A stretch of DNA of 64,000 nt from Combretum micranthum (Eukaryota; Streptophyta; Magnoliopsida; Myrtales; Combretaceae): the NCBI GenBank assembly GCA_024138025.1, contig JAMXBD010002455.1, forward strand, positions 1 to 64,000, given 5' to 3'. Under the pieces are notes generated by a model, which was not told the origin of the DNA, searched no databases, and saw only the letters and a list, made by a program, of their open reading frames with translations. Positions 1 to 11,935 of the stretch are shown in pieces (positions within the stretch are counted from its first letter, which is position 1; the number at the start of each line of letters is the position of its first letter). The position numbers were made by a program, and so were the translations under genes.

Positions 1-652
1 TTATCTATACCATTACACCAAAATCGAATATTGACTCTACACACCATATGGTACAACCTATATTATATTATTTTTTAAGGCTTGGGTTACAAAGACTAGA
101 AAGGTAGTTTCTTTAACCAATTTGTTTATGAAAGAAATACCATATAAAATATCCTATAAATTTCAAGTCAGTTAATCATTTATTAATTTTTATGTTCTTT
201 TATTCATGACCTTACACTTTGCATGCGCATATATAGATATTTGCCGACTAAAGGGTGGAAAGGCCAAAAATGATAAGAAAATAGAGATATATCAAAATTT
301 CATTGATTGTGGTTGGTATGTATCATCTTCACTACTGAATAATTTTCACATATGCTGAACTTTTGATTTATTTATGTTTTTTCCAATCTTCATGTTCATG
401 AAATAAATATATTTTGTTTCATATAAATTCCTCCACAATTGAGGGCAACGAAAGATATGAGAAACAACCTTGTAGACATGCTTAAGCTAACAGTTTTGAA
501 ATTCAATATCACGTTTATTGCTTTCTTTCTTGTTAATGATATATAATTTGCCTAAAAGATACGATTATAGAGGTCCAAAAATCATATGATTGACTTGTTA
601 GATGTGACTCCTTGAATTAGCTAGTTAAGTGACAAAGCTTAGAGGAGTCTAG
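1..652. other. Left flank of the Athila element; AT-rich, with exon-like fragments
   Basis: This stretch shows no retroelement coding motif and no long ORF. It has two short open pieces with splice-like borders. One is 237-315 on the plus strand, after ATATAG and before the donor GTATGT. The other starts at 444 after CAATTGAG and continues in phase to about 500. Joined, they would read on without a stop, but no homolog is recognised. They may be exons of a host gene now split by the element at 653, or chance. The remainder is AT-rich and otherwise featureless. Confidence 0.3.
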
Positions 653-2070
653 TGGTGGGTGTCGAATCCAACAAAATTAAATAACCTACTCTTAAAATTT
701 TGTAAATAGTAGTGAGCAGGATCGTCTCCACAGGGACTGGGGAAAATCTATCTCTATTTCAATAATCAGCAAAAGAGAAGAAAAATTGGGGGTTTTGTAT
801 AAACGATTATTTAGAAAATAATTTATTTCTAAAACTAGCAAATACGTTTTTAATGTAAATTCAACAGCAACAAATTCTAACCAAAGAATTATCACGGTTC
901 AATTCATAGAGATGATCATTGATGCAAAGATTGTTATTCTAATTCATGAATAAATTGGTTATGACTTTCAACGAGCTCTGAAAATCTCTCTCCTGAGAGT
1001 ATTGATAATCAAGATACGATCTTTAATTATTCCCTTATTGATTAGACAACCCTAAATAAGCTCTTAAGATTTAATCTATCAATAGCATTAATAATTAGAG
1101 AGATTACCAATTCTAATCAATAGATCAAAAGCATGAACTATTTAAAAGATCATAAATCACCATAACATAAATCAATCACTTATTCTGCAACCAATCATGT
1201 TATTGTATTACTTATATTGGAACAATCAAACAATTACATTTGACGTTCTAAATAACAATAATCGCTTTGTCAATCAAACAATAGGCCTAATTCGTAATGA
1301 CCAATCAAAACAATTTTAACAATTCAAATAGATGAAATATGAATACTCATAAATAGAATAAACTCAATAGATCAATTGGATCTCACAATCTTTGATGAAT
1401 TGATCCCGTAATAATCCTTGGCTAGACTGAGTAATTAGTTACTCATGATCAAAGAAAACAAAAGCTAGGGTTTCTTGAGAGTAAAAAGAACAAGAACAAT
1501 CAATAATGAATAATGAAAATCCTTTTCTCTCTCCTACTTCTTTATATATATGAGATAACATCAGATATAAAGAGTATTTTTCGCATAAAAGATGGCTGGA
1601 GACATGTCGCAACAAGGCTGGCAGCCATTAATCACGAAACAAGTGGTGCACACGTGATGGCCGGCGGCCATGATTCTCCCAGTGCCGGCCATTCTTCTAA
1701 AAAGATGGCTGGTATTGATTCTCCTCTTATGGCTGGCAGCTTTGGGTGTTCTGGACGAGTTTTGAACCTTGTATATCCTCCAAATGTGTTTGCTATTGCT
1801 ATAGTTCATGAGAAAACTAATAGTAATGATAGCAAATCATCCCGAGTTTGGAATGAAATTGTGAGTACTTATGCATTCCATTGAAAGTGATATTGATCCA
1901 TGAAGCTTGTTACAAACTCATGCCTAATTTCGCCAAATCGTTCCATTTGCTTTATAAAACCTGAAACACATTAAACTTGATTAAGTATCAATTCTTTTGG
2001 ATTTCTATAAAATCAATAATAGAATTAACATATTTTACTCAATAAAAATTGAGTATATTCCGTCTTAACA
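653..2070 (-). repeat. 3' LTR of the Athila element
   Basis: 1418 bp, the partner of 11936-13371. Plus-strand start TGGTGGGTGTCG, end CGTCTTAACA. A TATA-like run (TATATATAAAG on minus) lies at 1540-1551. Downstream of it in transcription order is a GC-rich patch (about 1585-1745) with GGCCGGCGGCC and GGCTGGCAGC words. ORFs over this patch on both strands look fortuitous. Confidence 0.95.
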
Positions 2071-2085
2071 AATTCCCCCACACCT
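2071..2085 (-). promoter_or_regulatory. Polypurine tract of the Athila element
   Basis: On the minus strand this reads AGGTGTGGGGGAATT directly before the 3' LTR start. That is the position and composition expected for the plus-strand primer of reverse transcription. Confidence 0.85.
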
Positions 2086-3701
2086 GAACTATTGCTTGTC
2101 CTCAAGCAAAATAATGAAAAACAGTAATGAAATCTGTCATAGGAAATGCAATTTTCCATTTTTTTCAATTTCAAGCATCTTCCTTTGATTTTGATTGATA
2201 ACTTGCAATTTAAGCACCCATCGCTCTAACCATACCGATCACATGTAATCAGGTTACAAAGATCAAAATTCAATAGCTAATCTAAACAAAACAAACTTTA
2301 ATCCACATATTTAGCAAAAGATTTTTCTGTTCAAAAGGAAACACTCAATCCTATAAAGAAAAATACCCATTTAAACTTCACTGGATATTTACCAAATATA
2401 TACTCCCAACAACACAAAGTAAAAGCATGTGGTATCAACTCCTTGCTTAGATTTTCTCCATGTTTATTATAAGCCTTGTTTTTATTGGTGTTTCTGCATT
2501 CCTTTTTCTTTTTGCCAATTCAAGCATATTTTGAGCCTTCAGAGTTGGTTCTCTGGACGGGTTTTTGTCCGCTTCTTTTCAGCTCTTTATTCTTTTTTTT
2601 TTTTTTTTTTCAAAGCTCATATATTGAACTTTTGCCTTTCCTTCCCTTATCGTTATAGTGAGTTCATTGAGTTTGTTCATCCCGGGCTCGTCACCCAAGT
2701 AACCAGGTTTTAAAGGGACCCCTAAGAACTCTCTCTCACTCTAACATTCAAGTTTGGATACTCATAACTCAATTGCTTAAGTTAGCGGAGTAGTGGCTAT
2801 GCTTGTTTCTTTACTCTGAATGCAATATACATATAAGACTTTTTTATCACGGATCACTGAGTAAAAAGTATCATTTATCTCTTTTACTGAATGTTAAAGA
2901 AAATTCTTTAAAAAGAACTTAAAAAGAGTATACACATGCTAACTTTTTCCTAGAAGTGAACCTGTTTATTTTTCACAAAAAGGACTCGTCTTACTCTTAA
3001 ATTTCCAAGTCTAAAGCTAAATACACAGTAAATTTGTTTGTTAAAGATTTTGCTACTTAATTTTTACCAAGTAATCCCATTACAAGTTGGTGAGTGGGTG
3101 CCTTCACAATTCAATCTCCAATTTTTTTTTAGATGCTATCAAAGAGAATATTTGGCATAACCTCTAGATTTCATAAGTTTTTTTTTTTTTTTGAAAAATT
3201 TGCAAATATTTGGCCTGAAATTGCCATGTATATCTTAAGGACAACATTTCAACAATTCACAATGTGGGTACAAGCAATTCAGATCAATTCAGATATCCTG
3301 GATATGCAAATTATAGCCAGATTTCAGATATCAACAGACAGTAATACTCAATTCTCCTCATATCTCATCCCTTCCCCCCACACCTATTTTGAACAGTGTC
3401 CTCACTGTTCCTAATTCATCAGAGGAAAGAAAAGAAAATAGGTAAAGGAAAAGGATGAACGATACTTCCCTGGATTTTCGCACGATATAGGAGCAAATGT
3501 GAGTTCCATGGGCAATGCAGATCAGGTCATGTGAATCCTGTGGTCAGTTGAATACAAAAGGAAAGAAATGACAAAGACAAGGTCAATCATTATTTACAAA
3601 TCATCATAAGTCTACCCATAGGAATGGGTGCTTAATCGAATACACAGTAGCTGCAAAACAAAATTCACGGTAAGTAGCAGATAAAGTAGCTAGCAGGAAC
3701 T
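2086..3701 (-). other. Athila 3' noncoding region with a block shared with A'
   Basis: No ORF with recognisable content. The part next to the polypurine tract (about 2086-2160) and a block at about 2590-2785 are clearly similar to 30300-30370 and 30830-31010 of the second Athila-like element. Poly-T runs occur near 2590 and 3180. This is the 3' untranslated part between the env-like ORF and the 3' LTR. Confidence 0.75.
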
Positions 3702-4860
3702 CTAGCTATCAGCCTCAGGGTTGCTATCCTCTTCACTGGAGGTCTGGTACTGAAACTCCGGGATATCTGTGGAGGTACTGCATGTAAAAGCGGACTTGAG
3801 CATTTGGAACAAGGTGGTCCTGAACTTTTTGTTCTTTTTCCGCTCCGTCTTATTCCTTTCTCGCTCTTTTTTGTTCTCCTCTCTAAGATCCTTGATCTCT
3901 TTCAGTAGCTGGTCGTATGAACTCGCAGGAGGAGTAGTCCGGGATGTGGATGGCCTACTTACGGGAGCCATCTCAAGGGCCTCGATCTCTTCAGCTTGAT
4001 CAGTCCTATTGGGCCCCTTGGATAATCCCCATAATCTGAAAGGGGCATCAGATATCATTTTGCAAGGGATGCCCTCATCTCCCTCAGGCTCGCGGAAGAT
4101 ACCCATCCCTTTCAGTAGAGCTGTGATATAGCCCCCACAAAGGATGACTTTGGTCCTTGTATCCGTGCTTTGTTTATCCAAATAATTGGTGACCTCCACG
4201 CCCAAGTCAATTCTGTGGCCAGTGGTCAAGCTATAAAGATAACATATCAGTTGGTGACCTTACTGTGGCTGGTCTTCTTACCACTGATGGTATGAGCTAT
4301 AATGTGATGAAGTAATTTGTGTGCCGTAGCTGGGAAATCGGTGGCGTGAGATTTGGACGGTTCAAATGGCTCGGTGCTTGGAGCTGTAAGCTGAAGCCAG
4401 AATTTTGAAGGATTCATATCAGCGGGCCAGGAGTTGGGTAATGCCATGGCAGTTTGTGGATCATCATAGAATCCTAGCAGATATCCCACACGCTTCACAT
4501 CAACCCTCTGGACTTCTCCATATACCTGGAATTGCATAAAAGTGGCGTGGTCCTCTTTCTCCATCGTCAGAGTTGACAGGAACTCTATGGTTATATCCCG
4601 GTAGGCTGGTTCTTTGATTGAGAAAAGTGTGAACCAAGTTCGATCCTGGACAGTTTGTGGTAGCAAATCTACCAGCCCATAAAGATCCAGTACAGTCCAG
4701 TCTAAATATTGATATTCATGAGTTCCATACCCCTCAACTTCTTCTTTCTCGCCTTGGCAAATTCCCTATTCGAAATGAGGTCTGGTTGTGGTGCTCTAGA
4801 GGAAGATGCTTCAGCGGTCTTAGACTTCTTTTTCTGGGGTGGAAGTTTTTTTGGCGGCAT
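3702..4860 (-). pseudogene. Env-like / ATHILA ORF1-type protein, broken
   Basis: Position after integrase and before the 3' LTR is where Athila elements carry their extra, so-called env-like ORF. The likely ATG is at 4860-4858. Its N-terminus is Lys/Pro rich (starts MPPKKLPPQKKK, nuclear-signal-like). A middle part (4666-4247) contains GYLLGFYDD and KFWLQLT, of the kind found in the plant ATHILA ORF-1 / putative plant transposon protein family. The last part (4229-3702) has a Lys/Glu/Arg-rich, probably coiled-coil stretch and an acidic Ser-rich tail. Stops and a frame change near 4680 and a stop near 4240 break it into three pieces. I see no convincing signal peptide or transmembrane pair, so the envelope label is positional only. 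Confidence 0.65.
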
Positions 4861-6524
4861 CCCTACATCAAATGTTTGAGTTTAGCATAAAGGGAATGCA
4901 AAGTGGATGCAAATATAGGTTACTGTTCGGTGTGTGATAGTCCTTTGTGAAAATAGATTAATAGAACAACTAAGAACCAGGACAGGAACAATGGATAGTT
5001 CATGGCAATTCATAATCACACACAACAATATCAATGATAACATGTGATCTCAAAGCAGGCCTTGCAATAGGTTTGCCTAAGTAATTCAGAACAAATTATC
5101 ATCCATGAACAGTAACTGAAGGAACAATGATTTACACTGGCAATACAAACTCAAAGCTGGCAGCCTAGACTAAGCAGCTGAGTATTTGACCGTTAGAGGA
5201 GAGTTTTTCAAATTTGCAAGTCCAAACTGTCACTTTCAAGAACATGAAATAAACATGGAAATGGTATTAACTAACAACATGGATCATAAATTTGAACAAA
5301 GTATTCCATAAGTGATATGTAGACTCATCAACACCATTGAACACAATGGATCCCAACCACATATGATTCAAAACATGAATTTGTACAAGCCAATTGAATC
5401 CACACGCGATCCCCTATGTTGGAACCATTCAAAAACCATGTTTGTGTCTCAAAATCAGAAAACCCCCAATTTTCTCCACATTAGAACCCTAGAATTCTCA
5501 ATCTACATTCAATAGAATCAGGATTCAAATTGTCACAAGTGAAAGAGATTCTAAGTGTATGCAAGTATATAGGGACTCTATCCAACTCAAATCACGCATG
5601 CAACTTATCATACATTCAAAAACCCAAGATTTCAGCAAATTTCGAATACTATTCATGCTGTGCGAATTTGCTAGGATTTTCGAAAAAAATTTTCAGATTG
5701 GCTCTTGATCTCGCAAGTTACATGCAACAACTTTCAGATTGAGTTCATGATTCCAACATTCACCATCATTTCTAACCCATTCTTTCTAATTCCCTCATCT
5801 TAAACCCATATCGCAAACAACCACCACTTCAAAATCAAACGCAGCAGCCACCACACCGGCCACATCAAAACGAAAATGAAGAACAAAACAATTTGAGGAT
5901 GAAATGGAGTTAGGAGACTTACTTGCGATGACGATGGTGATCCACGAGTGGTGTGATTGATGCGTATGGGAGTAGCTTGGTGTGAGTGTGTGAGAGGTAT
6001 GGAGTGGTAGTGTTTTTGAAAGAGAGAATATGAATAGGATGTGGAAAAAAAAAAACTTACAGAGCTTGAATATATGTGCGTGTGTGACAGGGCGAGATTG
6101 GCCGGTATTTACATGTGATGGCCGCCGACCATAATGACCGGCCTTAATGCGTTTAACGAACAGGATAATGATGGCTACCGGCCTTGCGTAGTCTGGGCGT
6201 TTTCCTCGCGTAGTCACGGCTGGCAGCTTTGATTTTGGCCGTCGGCCATCACGTGAGGAGTCTCTGCAGAAGCTTCATGGCCGGCGGCCATTATATGTTG
6301 GCTGGCGGCCTTGCGTAGTCTGGGCGTTTCCTTTAGTGAAGTCTCACAGTAGGCTTGCGGCTGGCAGCTTTGTGATATTGGCTGCCAGCTTTAATTAATT
6401 TTTTTTTTTATTTTTTTTTTTTTGAAATAGAAAAAGACGTATTTGAAAATAAGTACAATACATAGGTTGCCTCCTATGAAGCGCTTTCTTTAACGTCTTT
6501 TAGCTAGACGTATCAGCTTCAATT
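4861..6524 (-). other. Noncoding spacer between integrase and the 3' ORF, with GC-rich words
   Basis: AT-rich sequence without retroviral motifs, except 6090-6390, which is GC-rich. There CGGCCTTGCGTAGTCTGGGC appears twice (about 6179 and 6307), with repeated GGCCGGCGGCCAT and GGCTGGCAGC words also found in the LTRs. An ORF at 5795-6217 (minus) is low-complexity and not convincing. Confidence 0.6.
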
Positions 6525-7461
6525 TCAATTGTATACTGGTTGTTCCAAACTGATTTCCTCAATGTTGCACACCTGAAAACCTTCATAAAATGGTTTCAAA
6601 CGATGACCATTCACTTTAAAAATTTTTCCCGTTTCAAGACTTTGGATTTCAACTGCACCATGAGTAAATACGTTAGTAACAACAAAAGGTCCTACCCATC
6701 GAGATCTCAATTTACCAGGAAATAACTTTAATCTAGAGTGAAAAAGTAAAACTTTTTGACCAATGGAGAATTGTTTTCTTGAAATTGTCTGGTCATGAAA
6801 AGCTTTTGTTTTCTCTTTGTAAATCCTAGAGTTCTCATAGGCATCTTGGCGGATCTCCTCTAGTTCTTGCAATTGAAGTTTTCTAAGTTCACCTGCTTCA
6901 TTATATCTCATGTTGCATTGTTTTATAGCCCAGTAGGCTCTGTGCTCTAACTCAACAGGAAGGTGACAGGCTTACCGAATACTAACCTGTATGGAGACAT
7001 ACCTATAGGTGTTTTGTAAGCTGTGCGATAGCCCATAGTGCGTCATCAAGTCTCGTGCTCCAGTCTTTTCTGTTCACATTGACAGTCTTTTCCAGAATGG
7101 ACTTGATTTCTCGATTTGAGACTTCGGCCAATCCATTCGTCTGTGGATGATATGCCGTGGAAGTACGGTGAGTGACGTTGTATTTCTTAAATAGAGCTTC
7201 CACCACTCTATTGCAAAAGTGTGTACCACGATCACTGATGAGAGCCCTTGGTGTCCCGAACCTAGCAAAGATATGAGATCTAACAAAATCTACAACAACT
7301 TTAGCATCGTTAGTTCGGGTAGCTTTAGCCTCCACCCACTTCGAGACATAGTCAACAGCCAAAAGGATATACACATTGCCAAAAGAAGGAGGAAAAGGAC
7401 CCATAAAATCTATGCCCCATATATCAAAAATTTCACAAACAATAATGGGGGTAAGGGGCAT
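6525..7461 (-). pseudogene. Integrase core and C-terminal domain (Athila), frameshifted
   Basis: The integrase joins the cDNA to host DNA. The piece at 7461-7003 holds the D,D,E core: [10 protein letters not shown], then SDRGTHFCN, then [14 protein letters not shown], with the normal [11 protein letters not shown] context. The frame is lost near 7003, where the ORF ends QLTKHL. The second piece (6911-6525) resumes with the C-terminal module containing [13 protein letters not shown] and VNGHRLKPF, the usual Ty3/gypsy end. No chromodomain follows, as expected for Athila. The N-terminal zinc-binding part lies in the preceding frame (end of the 7485-8463 entry). Confidence 0.9.
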
Positions 7462-7484
7462 TTGATCTCTATGTCCTAAATTTC

Positions 7485-8463
7485 CTACCTTTTGGCATCT
7501 TTCACAGACTTACAAAATAGATATGCATCCCGAAACAATGTGGGCCAAAATAAACCACATTCTAATACCTTGTGAGCGGTTCTTTTAGGACCAAAGTGTC
7601 CTCCACATGCGTAAGTGTGACAAAATTGTAAAACAGAAGGAATCTCCTCTTGAGAAATACATCTCCTAATAATTTGATCGGAGCAGTGTTTCCATAAATA
7701 AGGATCATCCCATGCATAATATTTAGAGTCACTTTTGATTTTTTCCTTTTGAGCCCTAGACAAATCACTTGGTAAAGAACTAGTAACTAGATAGTTAACG
7801 ATATCGGCATACCAAGGAGTTGTCTTTTGGACAGAAAATAAATGCTCATCTGGAAAGTCGTCTTGCAGTGGAGCCAGGTCTTCACTACCAGGTATTCTAC
7901 TGAGGTGGTCGGCCACCACATTTTCGGTGCCTTTCCTATCTCGTATCTCCAAGTCAAACTCTTGTAGTAAGAGTATCCATCTGATGAGCCTAGGCTTAGC
8001 TTCTTTCTTGGCAAGTAGATACTTTAAGGCTGCATGATCAGAAAAAACAATTACTTTAGTGCCTAGCAAATAAGAACGGAATTTTTCTAATGCAAAAACA
8101 ACAGCTAAAAGTTCTTTTTCCGTTGTTGAATAATTGGCTTGGGCACTATCAAGTGTCTTTGAGGAGTAGCAGATGACATGTGGATCCCTTCCAACTCTTT
8201 GTCCAAGGATAGCACCGATAGCATAGTTGCTCGCATCACACATGATTTCGAAGGGAAGACTCCAGTCAGGTGGTTTTATGATCGGGGCAGAAGTTAACTT
8301 CTCCTTCATTTATCAAAAGCCTCCTTACAAGCATTATCAAATTCGAACCCACATCCTTTTGCAATAATTTGCACAGGGGTTGAGTGATCTTGGAAAAATC
8401 CTTAATGAAGCGCCTGTAAAAACCTGCACTTCCAAGAAAAGAACGAATTTCCCGTACACTCAC
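7485..8463 (-). pseudogene. RT thumb/connection, RNase H and integrase zinc-finger region (Athila)
   Basis: From 8463 the REIRSFLGSAGFYRRFIKDFS connection motif follows the RT; a one-frame break near 8300 leads into the RNase H. That carries [18 protein letters not shown] (first Asp), the [18 protein letters not shown] helix (Glu) and [12 protein letters not shown] (Asp), removing RNA from RNA/DNA hybrids. After DHLSRI the integrase N-terminal zinc region begins ([15 protein letters not shown]), but its C-terminal Cys pair is replaced (ends CKSVKDAKR), so the HHCC finger is damaged. The pieces overlap the RT ORF and the integrase ORF in other frames, which points to indels. Confidence 0.9.
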
Positions 8464-9611
8464 GGGGTAAGGTAAGGATTTATCACTTCAATCTTGGCCT
8501 TATCAACCTCAAGGCCTTTAGAGGACACAATATGCCCTAGAATTAGACCTTGATCAACCATAAAATGGCATTTTTCATAATTTAACACAAGGTTCGTTTC
8601 TATGCATCTTTTAAGTACTTTTGTAAGGTTAGCAAGACATGTATCAAATGTATCACCATATACAGTAAAGTCATCCATGAAGACTTCTATGATGTTTTCT
8701 ACATAATCTGAGAATATACTAACCATACACCTTTGGAATGTGGCGGGAGCATTGCAAAGTCCAAACGGCATCCTCCTATAAGCAAACGTTCCAAATGGAC
8801 ATGTGAACGTGGTCTTCTCTTGATCTTCCGGTGCAACCGGGATTTGATGAAAACCTGAAAAACCATCAAGACAACAATAATGTGAATGTCCAGCTAAACG
8901 TTCAAGCATTTGGTCAATAAAAGGAAGTGGAAAGTGATCTTTTCTAGTAGATGCATTTAACTTCCTGTAATCAATACAAACCCTCCATCCATTCTGAATT
9001 CGAGTAGGTACCAACTCACCATCCGGATTTTCAATCACAGTTAAACCAGTCTTCTTGGGCACTACTTGAATTGGACTTACCCATTTACTATCAGAAATTG
9101 GATAGATCATACCTGCATCCAGAAGTTTCAGGATCTCTTTCTTTACCACTTCCATCATAGGTGGATTTAGCCGTCTTTGAACTTCTCTTGTGGGTTTGCA
9201 ATTTTCCTCCAATAGGATTTTGTGCATACAAGTGGAAGGACTCAATCCTTTGATGTCAGCAATTGTCCATCCAATAGCTTCCTTGTATTCCCTGAGCACC
9301 CTAATCAACTTCTCTTCTTCTAAGGCACTCAATTTATTGGATATGATTACCGCAAGAGTATCTTGTTCCCCCAAGAATATATACTTTAAATGTTCTGGCA
9401 GGGGTTTCAACTCTAGCTTTGGTGCCTGCACAATAGAAGGAAGGAGTTTCGGGTTAGATGAAGGTAACTCAATATAAGATACACCATACCTGAGGGGTTG
9501 CAACGACTCCAATTCATGTACGGTGTCTTCCAAATCAGAAGGAACTACTAACTTCCTTTCAATCTTCCTCAATTTCTCAATGGTGAGACTCTTTTCAAGT
9601 GCGACCTTCAA
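8460..9611 (-). CDS. Reverse transcriptase domain (Athila pol), open for 383 codons
   Basis: Copies element RNA into cDNA. The fingers region shows GMIYPISDSKWVSPIQVVPKK, then WRVCIDYRKLNASTRKDHFP, LDGFSGFHQIPV and TFAYRRMPFGLCNAPATFQR. The catalytic motif is FMDD (codons near 8670-8680), the usual Athila form of YxDD, and the palm ends with GHIVSSKGLEVD. The N-terminal 150 residues are the protease-RT linker seen in this lineage. It is the longest unbroken domain of the element; flanking domains are in other frames, so it can only be a fragment of pol now. Confidence 0.93.
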   Translation of the reverse strand: MKVALEKSLTIEKLRKIERKLVVPSDLEDTVHELESLQPLRYGVSYIELPSSNPKLLPSIVQAPKLELKPLPEHLKYIFLGEQDTLAVIISNKLSALEEEKLIRVLREYKEAIGWTIADIKGLSPSTCMHKILLEENCKPTREVQRRLNPPMMEVVKKEILKLLDAGMIYPISDSKWVSPIQVVPKKTGLTVIENPDGELVPTRIQNGWRVCIDYRKLNASTRKDHFPLPFIDQMLERLAGHSHYCCLDGFSGFHQIPVAPEDQEKTTFTCPFGTFAYRRMPFGLCNAPATFQRCMVSIFSDYVENIIEVFMDDFTVYGDTFDTCLANLTKVLKRCIETNLVLNYEKCHFMVDQGLILGHIVSSKGLEVDKAKIEVINPYLTP

Positions 9612-10383
9612 CCTATTCTCATCATTAAGTCAAACGTTTCCTGTGCTAATGGGTCAAAAACATCTATTACAAAAACAGAAGAAGTATCACTAGGGTATTT
9701 CATGGCATCATAAATATTAAATTTTATAATTTCCCCATCAAACTCCATAGTGAGTGTACCATCATGCACATCAATTTTTGTTCTAGATGTTTTCAAGAAT
9801 GGTCTTCCTAACAAAATTAAGGATGAGTTTGCAGAATCATCATTTTCCATATTAAGAACATAAAAATCTGCAGGAAAAACCAACCCATTCACTTGCACCA
9901 AAACATCCTCTAATACACCTTCAGGATATACATTGGACCTATCAGCAAGTTGAACAATCACACCAGTTTCTTTTAATGGTCCAACATTCAAAGATTGATA
10001 GACTGACAAAGGCATCACATTAATAGAAGCACCTAAATCACACATGGCCTTAGCAATTCCAAAATTTCCTATCTTACAAGGGATTGTAAACATACCTGGA
10101 TCCTTGCATTTAGGTGGGAGCTTTCTTTGTAGTATAGCAAAACATTTTCTCCTACACTTATCTTTTCATTCCCCTTAAGCTTCTTCTTATTAGTGCACAA
10201 TTCCTTCAAAAACTTAGCATATCGAGGTACTTGCTTGATAGCATCAAGTAAGGGAATATTTACCTCAACTTTGCGAAATGTATCAAGAATTTCCTTTTCC
10301 TCCTCTATTTTCTTGGACTTTGCTAATCTTGATGGAAAAGGGGGTGCTATCGCTTTGGGTGGTACAACCAAAGTTTCTCCCAT
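9608..10383 (-). pseudogene. Aspartic protease and preceding linker (Athila)
   Basis: The protease cleaves the Gag-Pol polyprotein. The active-site motif is CDLGASINVMP, the Athila version of D-S/T-G, near residue 20 of the ORF 10093-9608. ILLGRPFLKTSRTKID is the conserved C-terminal part of the fold. The upstream piece (10383-10069) contains VNIPLLDAIKQVPRYAKFLK, a linker characteristic of plant Athila Gag-Pol, and overlaps the protease ORF in another frame, so one indel separates them. The Thr/Ser usually after Asp is Leu here, normal for this lineage. Confidence 0.9.
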
Positions 10384-11881
10384 TTGGTTGCCTTGATTGT
10401 TGTGGTGGCTCTACTTCTTTTTCAGTCTCTTCTCTATCTCTCTTTCGAGTTGCCTTGCTTGTGGATTCCTGTAGTTCCTTGCCACTTCTCAAATAATTGC
10501 ATTAGCACTTTGTTTAGGATTTGTGACAGTTTGAGAAGGCAACTTACCTTGAGATTCAACCTACTTACAGATGATGCGAGTTGGCTCATCTGTGTCTCCA
10601 AGTTCTGGATACTTTGCTTCGTCATCCTGAAATTGTTTTGTGTTAACAGCTAAAGATTTAACAATTTCCTCTAGAGACATACCTGAACTTGAGGAAGAAG
10701 GTTGTGTGCTTGGTTCTGTGGCCTTGGTCGGTATTGTTGATAGTTATGCGATTTAGGCCCATAGCTAAGGTTAGGATGATCCCTCCATCCCGGATTATAT
10801 GTATTTGAATAGGGATCATACTTCCTTTGTGGTTGTCCCGGGAAACCTCCAATTGCATTGGCTTGCTCTAAAGGTTCCTCTTGGAGTGTGGGACACATAT
10901 CTGGATGATTTGGAGCAGCGCAAATCCCACAAGCCTTAACCTGTTGTTGGTTTCCAAGAGCCAACTGCTGCACAAGAGAGGTTAAATCAGAAATTTGATG
11001 CTCAAGATGAGAAACACTTACCTCATTAACCTTTCTTGTCGATGGATCGTGTCTATAGCCAAATTGCTGGGAATTTGCAGCCATAAGAGATATCAATTCC
11101 CTGGCTTGACCAGGAGTTTTATCGACTATTGCTCCTCCACTAGCGGCATCCATCATTTTCCTTTCTATGGGTATCAATCCTTCATAGAAGTATTGGATAA
11201 GAAGCTGTTCTGAAATCCCGTGTTGTGGGCAACAGGCACACAACTGTTTGAATCTCTCCCAATACTCGTGAAGATTCTCGGTATCCCTTTGCTTGATCCC
11301 ACATATATCCCTTCTGATACTAGCAGCTCTAGTAGCAGGGAAAAATTTATCCAAAAACAATTTGACCATATCTGTCCAGGTGTTGATGGAACCAGGCGGT
11401 AGGTAAAATAGCCAGTCTTTAGCCCTATCCCTCAAGGAAAATGGAAAAGCTCTCAACTTGACCTGTCCTCGGGAACTCCTTGAGGTCTCATGCTCGAACA
11501 CACAATGTGGAATTCTTTTAGATGCTTATGAGGGTCCTCATTTTCCAACCCATGGAAGGTAGGAAGCAAATGTATCAATCCAGATTTTAATTCAAAAGCT
11601 ACGTTCAGTTCTGGATATTGGATACATAAGGGCTGCTGATTCACGTCTGGTGCAGCTAATTGTCGCAAAGTTCTATCTTGATTGGCCATGTCGTCTTGCT
11701 TATAATCGTCTCTTTCGGAATCACTGGATGTATCGAGTTCCAGCGTCTGGTTTCGTCCAGGAGATGAGGAAGAAGATATTTTGTCCTTGGCACGTGATTT
11801 AGCTTCTTTGCGCAATTCCCTGACTGTCTTCTCGATTTCTTGGTCAAATTCCAGGTCACCTGTACAAGAAGAACGAGTCAT
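10384..11881 (-). pseudogene. Gag of the Athila element, several frameshifts
   Basis: The capsid/nucleocapsid precursor starts at the ATG at 11881, 32 bases inside the primer site. The first piece (11881-11453) is charged and ends in the conserved FHGLENEDPHKHLKEFHIVC region. A frame change at about 11453-11501 leads to the main retrotransposon gag domain (11501-10671), with LRAFPFSLRDRAKDWLFYLP and YFYEGLIPIERKMMD. A Cys/His region with ACGICAAPNHPDMCP is present near 10925. Shorter pieces at 10625-10434 and 10492-10283 continue Gag toward the protease in changing frames. Confidence 0.9.
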
Positions 11882-11912
11882 AAAGAAAATAGAAATAAAT
11901 ATTCGACACCAG

Positions 11913-11930
11913 TCCCCGGCAACGGCGCCA
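11913..11930 (-). promoter_or_regulatory. Primer-binding site, tRNA-Asp type
   Basis: The plus strand reads TCCCCGGCAACGGCGCCA, which equals the 3' end of plant tRNA-Asp(GUC) including CCA (from memory of that tRNA). On the element strand this is TGGCGCCGTTGCCGGGGA, five bases after the 5' LTR. tRNA-Asp priming is known for Athila. Confidence 0.93.
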
Positions 11931-11935
11931 AAATT

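Noticed and set aside
1513..1884. 123-codon ORF, also present near 12943-13200
   Set aside because: Lies in the LTR leader, is not kept at the same length in the other LTR, and overlaps an opposite-strand ORF of equal quality.
5795..6217. 140-codon minus ORF with a hydrophobic stretch, possible membrane protein
   Set aside because: Low-complexity His/Ser/Thr composition, in the spacer between integrase and the 3' ORF, with no family resemblance.
11901..11930. tRNA-Asp gene fragment
   Set aside because: Only the last 18 bases match and they lie five bases from the LTR, so it is the primer-binding site.
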